DNA of 21,834 nucleotides, from the IMG/VR virus record IMGVR_UViG_3300025132_000357, positions 1-21,834 of that record; one strand, given 5' to 3'. The position numbers and the translations under genes are program-made. Source of the DNA: a virus. Below are positions 1 through 5,818 of this stretch, one piece after another (the first letter of the stretch is position 1; each line of letters starts with the position of its first letter). The notes under the pieces were generated by a model. That model was not told where the DNA came from. It was given only the letters and a program-made list of their open reading frames with translations, and did not search any database.

Positions 1-1
1 G

Positions 2-514
2 TATGAAATAATGGAAGGTGCCCGACCTGATACGGTTGCCGAAGAAATATATGGGGATGATCAACTAGATTGGGTTGTATTATTAACTGCTGGTATCATT
101 AATGTAAGAGACGAATGGCCTTTATCTGATAGAGAGATATATGATTTTGTTGAAAGTAAATATGGTCTTGCTAATATAAACAGCAATCATCACTATGAAA
201 CTAAAGAAATTAAAGATTCTATAGGTAGATTAATTCTTCCTTCTGGTCAAGTTGTTGATAGTAATTTTTCTGTTACATATAGTGAAAATGGCACGTATAT
301 AACACCAACATCTTCAAATACTATTAGTGGTGTTAGTAATTATGAATATGAAGTTCTTAAAAATAATAAAAAAAGAAGTATATTTGTTCTTAGATCTCAA
401 TATTTACAACAATTCCTAAATGATATGAGAGACATTATGGTATATCAACAATCTTCTGAACGTATAAATGATAAGTTAATAAGAACTGAGAACACCAGAG
501 TTACAATGGAATAA
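2..514 (+). CDS. gp53: Baseplate wedge subunit gp53, 3' part (5' end outside window)
   Basis: Baseplate wedge protein of T4-like phages, which helps link wedges around the central hub during tail assembly. The segment reading ARPDTVAEEIYGDD, then DWVVLLTAGI and WPLSDREIYDFVESKYG, matches the N-terminal LysM-like part of gp53 as I recall it from cyanophages. The frame stays open from the first ATG (11) back to the window edge (codons TAT GAA ATA), and the usual family pattern YxEI-x-EG-x-RPD is intact across that ATG. The ATG at 11 is therefore probably internal and the true start lies upstream. About 170 residues are visible; T4 gp53 is 196. It is the only plus-strand gene here and converges on gp32 across a shared terminator. 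Confidence 0.82.
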   Translation, partial: YEIMEGARPDTVAEEIYGDDQLDWVVLLTAGIINVRDEWPLSDREIYDFVESKYGLANINSNHHYETKEIKDSIGRLILPSGQVVDSNFSVTYSENGTYITPTSSNTISGVSNYEYEVLKNNKKRSIFVLRSQYLQQFLNDMRDIMVYQQSSERINDKLIRTENTRVTME

Positions 515-517
515 AAA

Positions 518-539
518 AAGACCCCTGTAAAGGGGTCTT
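518..539. terminator. Bidirectional intrinsic terminator between gp53 and gp32
   Basis: A 9-bp perfect stem (AAGACCCCT / AGGGGTCTT, 518-526 with 531-539) with a GTAA tetraloop sits between two convergent genes. An A-run on the left (513-519) becomes a T-run for minus-strand transcripts. On the plus strand the stem is followed only by TTAAAAT, so termination is probably stronger for the gp32 transcript. Confidence 0.85.
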
Positions 540-553
540 AAAATCAATTAACA

Positions 554-1444
554 TTATTCTGCTAATTTAGCAAAATATGATAGTGCATCATCTTCATCAT
601 CTTCTACGGGAGAAGGTTTTGAAGTTATGGCAGCAGTAACTAATTGTTCTGCTGAACCACGATCATCATCTTCATCAATAGTTTCTACATCTTCACGAAC
701 TGTAGTCTTATTACCAAGAACATAACCAAGACGCTTCTTCAAATCTTCATAAGATTTGAACTGATCTGCTGCAACAAACTCTTGAAGAGAACTTTCTTTT
801 TTCCAAAGTCCCTCTAGTGCATCATCGTCATCCAATAATGGAGTGACGGCAGTAAACTCAGAAGAATCATAGTTTCTATAACCAGCAACATTCTTTGCTT
901 TCAACTTGAAGTTGGCACCTTGCCAGAAATCAAATGGATCAATTGCTTCTTCATCCTCAAACTCAGGTTGCATTGCTGCAGTTAGTTTGTCAAAGATTTT
1001 CTTCCCATACTTGTATAGAAATACTTTACCTTCATTTTCAGGATTAGCAGGATCCTTCACAACATAGATGTTACTAATATAAGTAAGTTTACGCTTCTGT
1101 CTACGAGCAGCATCTTTACCCGCATCTGTGCCATTGTTCCAGAGTTGAGTGTTATATTCAGACACTGGATCTTTCTGACCAAGAGTGGTTAGAGAGTTCT
1201 CAATATACCAACCACCAGGCCCCTGAAAGGCATGGGAGTATAGTTTTACAAATGGTAGATCTTCCTTATCTGGAGCAGGTAGGAAACGGATAACAGCATA
1301 ACCATTACCTGATTTATCACATTCTAATTTCCATAGACGGTCATCACCTGATGTACCGTTATTATTCATTTTTTCGACTTCTTTCACAAGTTTTTGTGTA
1401 AGAGAGCCTAGCTTTGATTGCTTTTTAAGATTAGCAAACGACAT
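554..1444 (-). CDS. gp32: Single-stranded DNA-binding protein gp32
   Basis: T4 gp32-type ssDNA-binding protein of 296 aa (T4 is 301). It coats ssDNA during replication and recombination and recruits gp59, polymerase and UvsX. Anchors visible here: an N-terminal basic cooperativity region with KLGSLTQKLVKEVEK, the OB-fold stretch GYAVIRFLPAP, GWYIEN, NIYVVKDPANPENEGKVFLYKYGKKI, FDFWQGANFKLK, and a strongly acidic C-terminal tail (DDEDDALSYFAKLAE). The zinc-binding Cys residues of T4 gp32 are absent: the protein has a single Cys (in KLECDKSG, outside the core) and the CPVC motif reads DPVS. The start ATG has a GAGG ribosome-binding site 7 nt upstream and a dedicated promoter. It is last in the block and ends at the terminator shared with gp53. 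Confidence 0.95.
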   Translation of the reverse strand: MSFANLKKQSKLGSLTQKLVKEVEKMNNNGTSGDDRLWKLECDKSGNGYAVIRFLPAPDKEDLPFVKLYSHAFQGPGGWYIENSLTTLGQKDPVSEYNTQLWNNGTDAGKDAARRQKRKLTYISNIYVVKDPANPENEGKVFLYKYGKKIFDKLTAAMQPEFEDEEAIDPFDFWQGANFKLKAKNVAGYRNYDSSEFTAVTPLLDDDDALEGLWKKESSLQEFVAADQFKSYEDLKKRLGYVLGNKTTVREDVETIDEDDDRGSAEQLVTAAITSKPSPVEDDEDDALSYFAKLAE

Positions 1445-1452
1445 TAGATTAC

Positions 1453-1475
1453 CTCGGATTAATTGGATTAATTGG
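1453..1475 (-). repeat. Short tandem repeats in the gp32 mRNA leader
   Basis: On the minus strand the leader between the TATAAT box and the GAGG ribosome-binding site carries the 9-nt unit CCAATTAAT twice plus a partial third CC. It is AU-rich and predicted to be unstructured. T4 gp32 represses its own translation by binding an unstructured AU-rich leader next to a pseudoknot, so this may be the cyanophage equivalent; that role is inferred. Confidence 0.45.
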
Positions 1476-1483
1476 ATGTTTAG

Positions 1484-1512
1484 ATTATAACAAAAAATAT
1501 ACTATAAGTCAA
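1484..1512 (-). promoter_or_regulatory. Sigma70-type promoter for gp32
   Basis: The -35 box TTGACT (1507-1512) and -10 box TATAAT (1484-1489) are separated by exactly 17 bp. The -35 overlaps the last codons of the DUF1825-like gene, whose stop is at 1502. Predicted transcription start is near 1477, leaving a leader of about 33 nt before the gp32 ATG. This would let gp32 be transcribed independently of the long upstream operon by host RNA polymerase. Confidence 0.8.
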
Positions 1513-1834
1513 CAGCAGATTCAAGTGTTTCGATTGTCTGACTCATACTGTCAAACAATACACTTATACTAGTTCCTGTAGGAAAACCCAACATAGTAAC
1601 TGATTCCTCTATTTGAGATTTTAGTTCAAGAGCTTGTGGATCTTCTGAAAGAGATAATCTAGCATACATAACTTTCTGCTTTTCTAATAAATTTTTCAAT
1701 CGATTAATGTGTTTCAATCTACTTTCACGAGATAATAATGGAAAATTAAAAGCATCTCCATAAATTTCTTTTTGAAGTTCATTAATATCGTTCAATTCAT
1801 CTTGAACTATTTCAGAATTAAAGAAATCACTCAT
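1502..1834 (-). CDS. DUF1825-like protein (cyanobacterial-type)
   Basis: 110-aa acidic helical protein. The N-terminal pattern FFNSEIVQDE, followed by a Glu/Leu-rich helix, RLKHINRLKNLLEKQKVMYARLSLSEDP and a C-terminal SVLFDSMSQTIETLES, matches the DUF1825 family of small cyanobacterial proteins (typical start FFDSEIVQ, later ELSED and MFDQMxxTLE) as I remember it. It looks like a host-derived gene kept by the phage. Its biochemical role is unknown to me. It lies between gp59 (8-nt overlap with the gp59 3' end) and gp32, so it is expressed with replication and transcription proteins. Coiled-coil propensity suggests it acts by protein-protein contact. Family assignment fairly likely; function not assigned. 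Confidence 0.7.
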   Translation of the reverse strand: MSDFFNSEIVQDELNDINELQKEIYGDAFNFPLLSRESRLKHINRLKNLLEKQKVMYARLSLSEDPQALELKSQIEESVTMLGFPTGTSISVLFDSMSQTIETLESAVDL

Positions 1835-2423
1835 TTATTAAGTCTCGTAAAATTTTTTTATATTGAAATACATTAATATTTAGGAAAGGTATATACTTTT
1901 TAATTTTTAAACTCACGGTTTCCCATACTGGATCCTTTAAATTTTTATCAAAGTTTTTTACGAAAGAAAAAACTTTTTCCAGTATTATAAGTGTTTCTAG
2001 CGAAATTTCTCCACCTAGATATTTTTTTAATAATGGGGGATGTCCCTTCGAGCAATTGAACACTTTCGATAAGTCGTTCTCTGAGAGAAGTTTTTCTGTT
2101 TGCTCCTTGAAAATATAAGTCATACTCTGTTTCCGTCTCATCCATTCTGCGTAGGTTCTTTCTCCACTGTTGATTATCTCTCCGATCCATAAGTTTTGGG
2201 GTGTGTTAGTGTTTACAAAATTTGCTAAAAGAAAATTTAGCACTTCTTCATCAGAATATTTTCTAGAAGTTTTCTCAAACCAATACTTATCCTTTCTCTT
2301 ATTGAAGGATGATATAGTGGCTCTTGATTTACCTCCATATTTTATAAAGTCATACTTAGGATTGGTAAAATGACTTTTCATAGAAAGATAAGTTTGGTAT
2401 GTTTCAAATGGTGTCACTTTCAT
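1827..2423 (-). CDS. gp59: Replicative helicase loader gp59
   Basis: 198-aa homologue of T4 gp59 (217 aa), which binds fork DNA and gp32 and loads gp41 helicase. The pattern YQTYLSMKSHFTNPKYDFIKYGGK, then KRKDKYWFEKTSRKYSDEEVLNFLLANFV, WIGEI and the C-terminal half with ISLETLIILEKVFSFV and WETVSLKIKKYIPFLN, parallels T4 gp59 (YDVIKYN, KRRDKYFFQKLSEKY, WIGDI, ISFETFILLDSFL). The ATG at 2423 lies 12 nt after the 54-aa ORF. Its 3' end overlaps the DUF1825-like start by 8 nt, suggesting translational coupling. Clustering with gp33 and gp32 mirrors T4, where 33, 59 and 32 are neighbours. Confidence 0.9.
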   Translation of the reverse strand: MKVTPFETYQTYLSMKSHFTNPKYDFIKYGGKSRATISSFNKRKDKYWFEKTSRKYSDEEVLNFLLANFVNTNTPQNLWIGEIINSGERTYAEWMRRKQSMTYIFKEQTEKLLSENDLSKVFNCSKGHPPLLKKYLGGEISLETLIILEKVFSFVKNFDKNLKDPVWETVSLKIKKYIPFLNINVFQYKKILRDLINE

Positions 2424-2435
2424 ATGATGTAATTT

Positions 2436-2600
2436 TCATTCAAAAAAATTTCTATAATAAAAAGGATTAGGAACCTCTGGATTAACCATCTCAGATTTAA
2501 CTCCACTACCAGTAGTATGTTTTACAACTAATACTCTAGTCTCAACGAATGTCGCTTGAGTTGGAGGTACATATGCTGGTGACGGTAAATAAAAAATCAT
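2436..2600 (-). CDS. Small conserved-looking protein, 54 aa
   Basis: Short ORF reading MIFYLPSPAYVPPTQATF at the N-terminus and ending NPFYYRNFFE. The start forms an ATGA overlap with the gp33 stop (2597-2600), a strong sign of translational coupling. The stop at 2436-2438 is 12 nt before gp59. It is rich in Pro and aromatic residues, lacks Cys and lacks a membrane segment. Its place between gp33 and gp59 suggests a replication or late-transcription context, but I do not recognise the family. Confidence 0.65.
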   Translation of the reverse strand: MIFYLPSPAYVPPTQATFVETRVLVVKHTTGSGVKSEMVNPEVPNPFYYRNFFE

Positions 2601-2857
2601 AATGGTAATTTAGCTCTAGAGGTTTTTTTCATAAAATTAAGTTCTTGAGCATCCCACTTTAATTTTTCCTTAAGAGGTTTAGAAACTAATTTTGTAACTG
2701 ATTCTATCTCAAGATTATTAATTTCACAATAATAACAAATGGCATCAATATAATTCATATCCTCATTTGCCACAATATTTTCAATTTCCATGGCAAATTT
2801 TGATGGTGTTAGAAATTTCTTTTCTATTTCCTTTTCTAATTCTTTATTTGGTTCCAT
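2597..2857 (-). CDS. gp33: Late promoter transcription accessory protein gp33
   Basis: 86-aa homologue of T4 gp33, which bridges host RNA polymerase, the late sigma-like gp55 and the sliding clamp. The core FAMEIENIVANEDMNYIDAI, then CEINNLEIESVTKLVSKPLKEKLKWDAQELNFM, parallels T4 gp33 (FIIEKMVEEFGMSYLEAT, then LEENSIPETQFAKFIPSGIIEKIQSEA). I chose ATG 2857 over the longer GTG 2962 or ATG 2956. It overlaps the upstream nuclease by only 14 nt and has GGAG 4 nt upstream, whereas the longer starts overlap by more than 110 nt. The C-terminus (RAKLPL) lacks the hydrophobic clamp-binding LDFLL tail of T4 gp33. The stop overlaps the next start as ATGA. Confidence 0.82.
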   Translation of the reverse strand: MEPNKELEKEIEKKFLTPSKFAMEIENIVANEDMNYIDAICYYCEINNLEIESVTKLVSKPLKEKLKWDAQELNFMKKTSRAKLPL

Positions 2858-3527
2858 AGAGCTCCAATTTATCTCCAACAAACTTTCTAATATATTCTCC
2901 GAGGAGTTTAATATATTTTGCTTTATTGGTTTCTTCGTAGACGACACATTCTCCATTTTCACAAGCCATAATGATTACAAGTTTTTTTATCGAAATATCT
3001 TTCATTTCGTATAGCATACATCCATATGCCATTGCTTGAACAAAATAATGTTCAATCCAATTTCTTGGTTTAGGTTTTTTAGATGTTTTAAAATCTATTA
3101 TTGATAACTCCCCATCATATTCTGCAATACAATCAACAGTTCCAGCAATGCCTAGTTCTTTACTATATAGGGCACCTTCCAAAGCATATATGTTATCAAT
3201 TAAGTTTAACTTTGGTTTGGCAATCTTAAATAAGAAATCTGAAATGGGTGGAACAGTAGGAAGTTCTTCATCATTTTTTAGATAATGTTCTGTAAGAGTA
3301 TGCATATCAGTTCCACGGGTTGTAGCCGCTTTTGTGATTTTATCTGCAGTCTCATTACCTACCTTCTTTCTCCAATTAATAAAGATCTCTTTATTAAAAT
3401 GACTAGTAACAGAAGTAATAGAAACTAATTTAACTAATTCCTCTTCGTCTGGAATAGAATAATAACGAACACCATCTATAGTCTCTCTCTTGAGAGGTTC
3501 AAGATTTAAATCAACATGATTAAACAT
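2844..3527 (-). CDS. PD-(D/E)XK exonuclease, RecB-nuclease-like
   Basis: 227-aa nuclease of the PD-(D/E)XK superfamily, Cas4/RecB type. Visible motifs in order: RGTDMH with H76, E117 (YALEGAL), GTVD with D132, IIDFKT with D145 and K147, and QAMAY with Q164 and Y168. These are the motif set of RecB-family nucleases (H, GxxD, DxK, QxxxY), which bind two metal ions and degrade DNA. Likely roles are recombination or degradation of host DNA to feed nucleotide pools, consistent with thyX upstream. The start overlaps the phoH stop as TAATG. Family confident, substrate unknown. Confidence 0.85.
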   Translation of the reverse strand: MFNHVDLNLEPLKRETIDGVRYYSIPDEEELVKLVSITSVTSHFNKEIFINWRKKVGNETADKITKAATTRGTDMHTLTEHYLKNDEELPTVPPISDFLFKIAKPKLNLIDNIYALEGALYSKELGIAGTVDCIAEYDGELSIIDFKTSKKPKPRNWIEHYFVQAMAYGCMLYEMKDISIKKLVIIMACENGECVVYEETNKAKYIKLLGEYIRKFVGDKLELYGTK

Positions 3528-4285
3528 TAAATACCTGCTTCAACTTTTGCCATAAGATATTCTTTTACAAGGCCTGACCTAATAATATCATCAATACCAA
3601 ATTCTATTGTATCAAAAGATGGCATTTTTCGCAAGATGTTCATAAAATCAACAATACCATTACGATCATTAGTTTTAACTAAATCAGACTGACTTGCATC
3701 TCCACAAAAAATAATTCTGGTATTTTCACCAACTCTGGTAATAATACTATCAAGTTCATGAAAATTTAAGTTTTGAAATTCATCCACTATTACAATAGAG
3801 TTGTCTAATGTAGTTCCACGAAGAAATGATGTACTCCAAAATTTTATTGTTTCCTGAGACTTAAGGTTACCATATAACATTTCAAAGTCTGCATCAGATG
3901 GCATCTGAAACATATACTTTACCATATTCTTGTAAGGAATTTGATATATATCTGCCTTATCTTCATGATCACCAGGTAAAAAACCAATCTCTCTGGTGGC
4001 AACTAAAGAACGAACCAAATAAATGTGTTCATAAGGTGTATTCTCACTTAAAACATCCTTTATAGCATTATACAATGAAATAAATGTTTTACCAGTTCCA
4101 GCACAACCATAGGCAACCAAATGTTTACCATTTTTATATGAATCAAATAATCTTTGTTGATTATCATTAAGAGATTCTATATTAACCAAATAATCAGAAC
4201 TCAAAGGTTTTTTCCTCTTCATCTGTTTAGTGGTCAATCCAACTCCAATAGGTTGGTCACCATTAGATCTTTTTCTTCTTGCCAT
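3527..4285 (-). CDS. phoH: PhoH-like P-loop ATPase
   Basis: 252-aa PhoH-family ATPase, a near-universal marker gene of cyanophages. Walker A GCAGTGKT at residues 60-67, Walker B IVIVDEFQN at 164-172, and the conserved GDASQSD at 195-201 (helicase motif III-like). The Lys/Arg-rich N-terminus (MARRKRSN to about residue 28) is typical of phage forms. PhoH is in the E. coli Pho regulon, but in phages its role is unresolved; an RNA/DNA helicase-type function is more likely than a direct role in phosphate uptake. No Pho box was seen nearby. The gene starts 1 nt after the 83-aa ORF and overlaps the nuclease start. Confidence 0.95.
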   Translation of the reverse strand: MARRKRSNGDQPIGVGLTTKQMKRKKPLSSDYLVNIESLNDNQQRLFDSYKNGKHLVAYGCAGTGKTFISLYNAIKDVLSENTPYEHIYLVRSLVATREIGFLPGDHEDKADIYQIPYKNMVKYMFQMPSDADFEMLYGNLKSQETIKFWSTSFLRGTTLDNSIVIVDEFQNLNFHELDSIITRVGENTRIIFCGDASQSDLVKTNDRNGIVDFMNILRKMPSFDTIEFGIDDIIRSGLVKEYLMAKVEAGI

Positions 4286-4286
4286 A

Positions 4287-4538
4287 TTATGAAAGAGGTT
4301 TCACTACAGATCCAGGTGCTTTCTGTGCTTTTCTTAGAACATCGTTCCAACCAGGTTTGGTTTTTCGTAATGTATCTCTCCAGTCTCCAACTTCTCCCAC
4401 GCCAGGCATGGTTGAAGGATCACTCCAATCTCTTTTCCAATCTGAATTATCTTCACACCATTTAGCCCATTCATGAATACTTAATCTAACTTCTTTTTGT
4501 TCACCAGTTTCTTTGTGAACCACAGGATATGTTGCCAT
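4287..4538 (-). CDS. Conserved cyanophage protein, 83 aa, Trp-rich
   Basis: Small protein without Cys pairs. The sequence has HEWAKWCEDNSDWKRDWSD followed by VGDWRDTLRKTKPGWNDVLRKAQ; the regular Trp spacing and alternating charge suggest a short helical, possibly nucleic-acid-contacting protein. I remember similar proteins next to phoH in T4-like marine phages but know no function. It is preceded by a CTAAATA element with a 21-nt gap to the ATG, which may be a late-type promoter, and sits 1 nt from phoH, so the two are probably co-translated. Confidence 0.7.
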   Translation of the reverse strand: MATYPVVHKETGEQKEVRLSIHEWAKWCEDNSDWKRDWSDPSTMPGVGEVGDWRDTLRKTKPGWNDVLRKAQKAPGSVVKPLS

Positions 4539-4559
4539 AACTATAATACATTGTAAATT

Positions 4560-4566
4560 TATTTAG
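4560..4566 (-). promoter_or_regulatory. CTAAATA late-promoter-like element before the 83-aa gene
   Basis: Minus-strand CTAAATA overlaps the thyX stop codon and lies 21 nt before the ATG at 4538. It resembles the T4 late promoter element (TATAAATA), which needs no -35 box. The same heptamer occurs with 21-nt and 19-nt gaps before the ATGs at 11153 and 18698. AT-rich DNA makes chance hits easy, so the regular spacing is the main support. Confidence 0.4.
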
Positions 4567-5195
4567 ACCCATTCAAGGGCTTCTGATACTGCAGGAAATT
4601 GTTCGGTAAACACCTTTCGGCATCCCTCTGCAATTACCATGTGCTCCTTCTGTGTACCGTGTGCAGAACGCAAATTGATGTAATGTATCCAAGAACGGCA
4701 TGAACCCGTCATGTAGATCCTCGTAGGAGTACAGAGTGGTAATACCATTCTAGCACACTCTTTTGCAACTCCCTCCTCTAACATTTGATTATATAATGCG
4801 GTTGCAGAATCAAACAGGGTTTTCATTTGTATTTGCATTTTTTGTTTTACAAAATCATCAAGATCATCAGTAGAATTTTGACGATTTTTTGCATCCTGTT
4901 TACGTAGTTCTGGTAAATCAATCTTACCCAATGCAGTACTGGCAGCATACCTTTGAGAAAACTCTTGAAATGTAAAAGATCTATGTCTTAGTATCTGTGC
5001 AGCAATAGCACGAGTAGTCTCAATCTCAAGTGTCATAGTAGACTGCTCAAAGACACTCCAATGATTATGCTTGATACAATACTTTAATAGTCCTGAATAC
5101 TTTTCATTATCCTGATTAGATGGATTAGATACTCTGGCAATATATGCCATAAGTTGCTCCGCATCAGGAGTAATACTAACAAGTTTTACGTTCAT
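4563..5195 (-). CDS. thyX: Flavin-dependent thymidylate synthase ThyX
   Basis: 210-aa ThyX, which makes dTMP from dUMP using methylene-THF, FAD and NADPH. The signature RHRx7S is present (R70-H71-R72 to S80, with E78). The C-terminal region has SCRSWIHYINLRSAHGTQKEH, containing the Arg and Gln/Glu positions that contact dUMP and FAD. Marine picocyanobacteria also use ThyX, so this supplements a host activity for phage DNA synthesis. Its start overlaps the 51-aa ORF stop as ATGA. Length is normal for the family. Confidence 0.95.
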   Translation of the reverse strand: MNVKLVSITPDAEQLMAYIARVSNPSNQDNEKYSGLLKYCIKHNHWSVFEQSTMTLEIETTRAIAAQILRHRSFTFQEFSQRYAASTALGKIDLPELRKQDAKNRQNSTDDLDDFVKQKMQIQMKTLFDSATALYNQMLEEGVAKECARMVLPLCTPTRIYMTGSCRSWIHYINLRSAHGTQKEHMVIAEGCRKVFTEQFPAVSEALEWV

Positions 5196-5347
5196 TTACC
5201 AAATCCTTCAGGTTTATTACGTGTTTTTAAAAGACCTTCTTCCAACATTCTAAGTTGTTTTTTCATAAAAATTAATTCTTCTTCATTATACAAATAATCT
5301 TGTTTAAGAGCTTTTTTTAAGTTTTTTACTAGTTCTTTAGATCTCAT
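5192..5347 (-). CDS. Small helical protein, 51 aa
   Basis: Short ORF beginning MRSKELVKNLKKALKQDYLY and ending RNKPEGFGK, with high Lys/Glu/Leu content predicting one long amphipathic helix or coiled coil (EEELIFMKKQLRMLEEGLL). It shares a TAATG junction with the upstream 56-aa ORF and an ATGA junction with thyX, so it lies in a translationally coupled chain. Function unknown; coupling on both sides argues strongly that it is translated. Confidence 0.7.
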   Translation of the reverse strand: MRSKELVKNLKKALKQDYLYNEEELIFMKKQLRMLEEGLLKTRNKPEGFGK

Positions 5348-5517
5348 TAGTCTGGATACCCGTCGTCGTCATCATAAACCTCATCATAACTCGATATAGA
5401 GGAATCATATGTTTTTGAACTTTTATAAGCATCAACATCAGAATACACCTCTGCCTTTAAAGAATCAACTAATAATTCTAAGTTACGGACAATCAACTTT
5501 AATTTATCTTTATCCAT
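5347..5517 (-). CDS. Small acidic protein, 56 aa
   Basis: First gene of the thyX-phoH-gp33-gp59 operon. It begins MDKDKLKLIVRNLELLVDSL, a helical N-terminal half, followed by a Ser/Tyr-rich linker and an Asp-rich end (VYDDDDGYPD). The ATG lies about 20 nt after a TATAAT box and there is no clear Shine-Dalgarno. The stop shares TAATG with the next ORF. I do not recognise a family; the acidic tail might mimic DNA or bind protein, which is speculation. Confidence 0.65.
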   Translation of the reverse strand: MDKDKLKLIVRNLELLVDSLKAEVYSDVDAYKSSKTYDSSISSYDEVYDDDDGYPD

Positions 5518-5537
5518 AAAAAATTTTTATTTTATAT

Positions 5538-5566
5538 ATTATAACACAAAAAAAGGAGGGTAACAA
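5538..5566 (-). promoter_or_regulatory. Sigma70-like promoter for the thyX-phoH operon
   Basis: A TATAAT -10 box (5538-5543) lies 17 bp from TTGTTA (5561-5566), a partial match to TTGACA. The -35 lies in the loop and flank of the preceding terminator hairpin, so terminator and promoter are physically merged. Predicted start is near 5531, about 14 nt before the ATG at 5517. Confidence 0.55.
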
Positions 5567-5575
5567 CCCCTCCTT
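5548..5575 (-). terminator. Intrinsic terminator after the small-gene unit
   Basis: An 8-bp stem (AAGGAGGG 5553-5560 with CCCTCCTT 5568-5575) with a 7-nt loop, followed on the minus strand by a T7 run (5548-5554). It ends the transcript carrying the riboswitch peptide, TYRG protein and 30-aa membrane peptide. Confidence 0.85.
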
Positions 5576-5580
5576 ATAAT

Positions 5581-5673
5581 TTAGAACTTGTAACCATACA
5601 AGAACCTAGCTTCAGCGTATATGATAGTTAGAAATATAGCAGATGCTGCTAAAATTTCTGCGGTAACTAACAT
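5581..5673 (-). CDS. 30-aa single-span membrane peptide
   Basis: Micro-ORF reading MLVTAEILAASAIFLTIIYA, then EARFLYGYKF. Residues 5-20 form a hydrophobic helix flanked by charged and aromatic residues, the size class of small photosystem or cytochrome b6f subunits, although I cannot match it to PsbI, PsbN, PetG, PetL or similar. The ATG shares TAATG with the TYRG protein stop (5671-5675), so the two are coupled. The stop is followed within 6 nt by the terminator. A thylakoid or plasma membrane site is inferred. Confidence 0.6.
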   Translation of the reverse strand: MLVTAEILAASAIFLTIIYAEARFLYGYKF

Positions 5674-5780
5674 TACTTAGCGTGAGCGATACCACGATAT
5701 GTGAGTTCGACCTCTTTTGCTTGCTGAGCTTTTTTGTTGTTGGTGTCATATACAACACCACGATAAGTGACTTTTGCCAT
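5673..5780 (-). CDS. 35-aa TYRG-repeat protein (DUF4278-like)
   Basis: Tiny protein with two copies of the (V/L)TYRG motif: KVTYRGVVYDTN at residues 3-14 and ELTYRGIAHAK at the end. LTYRG is the hallmark of cyanobacterial DUF4278 proteins, so this is probably a host-derived fragment or mini-version. Function is unknown. It has a good ribosome-binding site (GGAG, 9 nt before the ATG at 5780) and is coupled to the 30-aa membrane peptide. It lies downstream of the riboswitch peptide with no terminator between them, so riboswitch transcripts should extend through it. Confidence 0.7.
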   Translation of the reverse strand: MAKVTYRGVVYDTNNKKAQQAKEVELTYRGIAHAK

Positions 5781-5818
5781 TAGGTTTCTCCAAAGTAGTA
5801 GGGTTTTAATCCGTTCCT

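Noticed and set aside
1948-2190. 80-aa minus-strand ORF inside gp59
   Set aside because: Out-of-frame overlap entirely within a confidently identified gene; no family pattern.
2597-2962. 121-aa version of gp33 from GTG 2962
   Set aside because: Overlaps the nuclease gene by 119 nt, and the residues before the internal ATG do not resemble gp33; ATG 2857 has a good ribosome-binding site.
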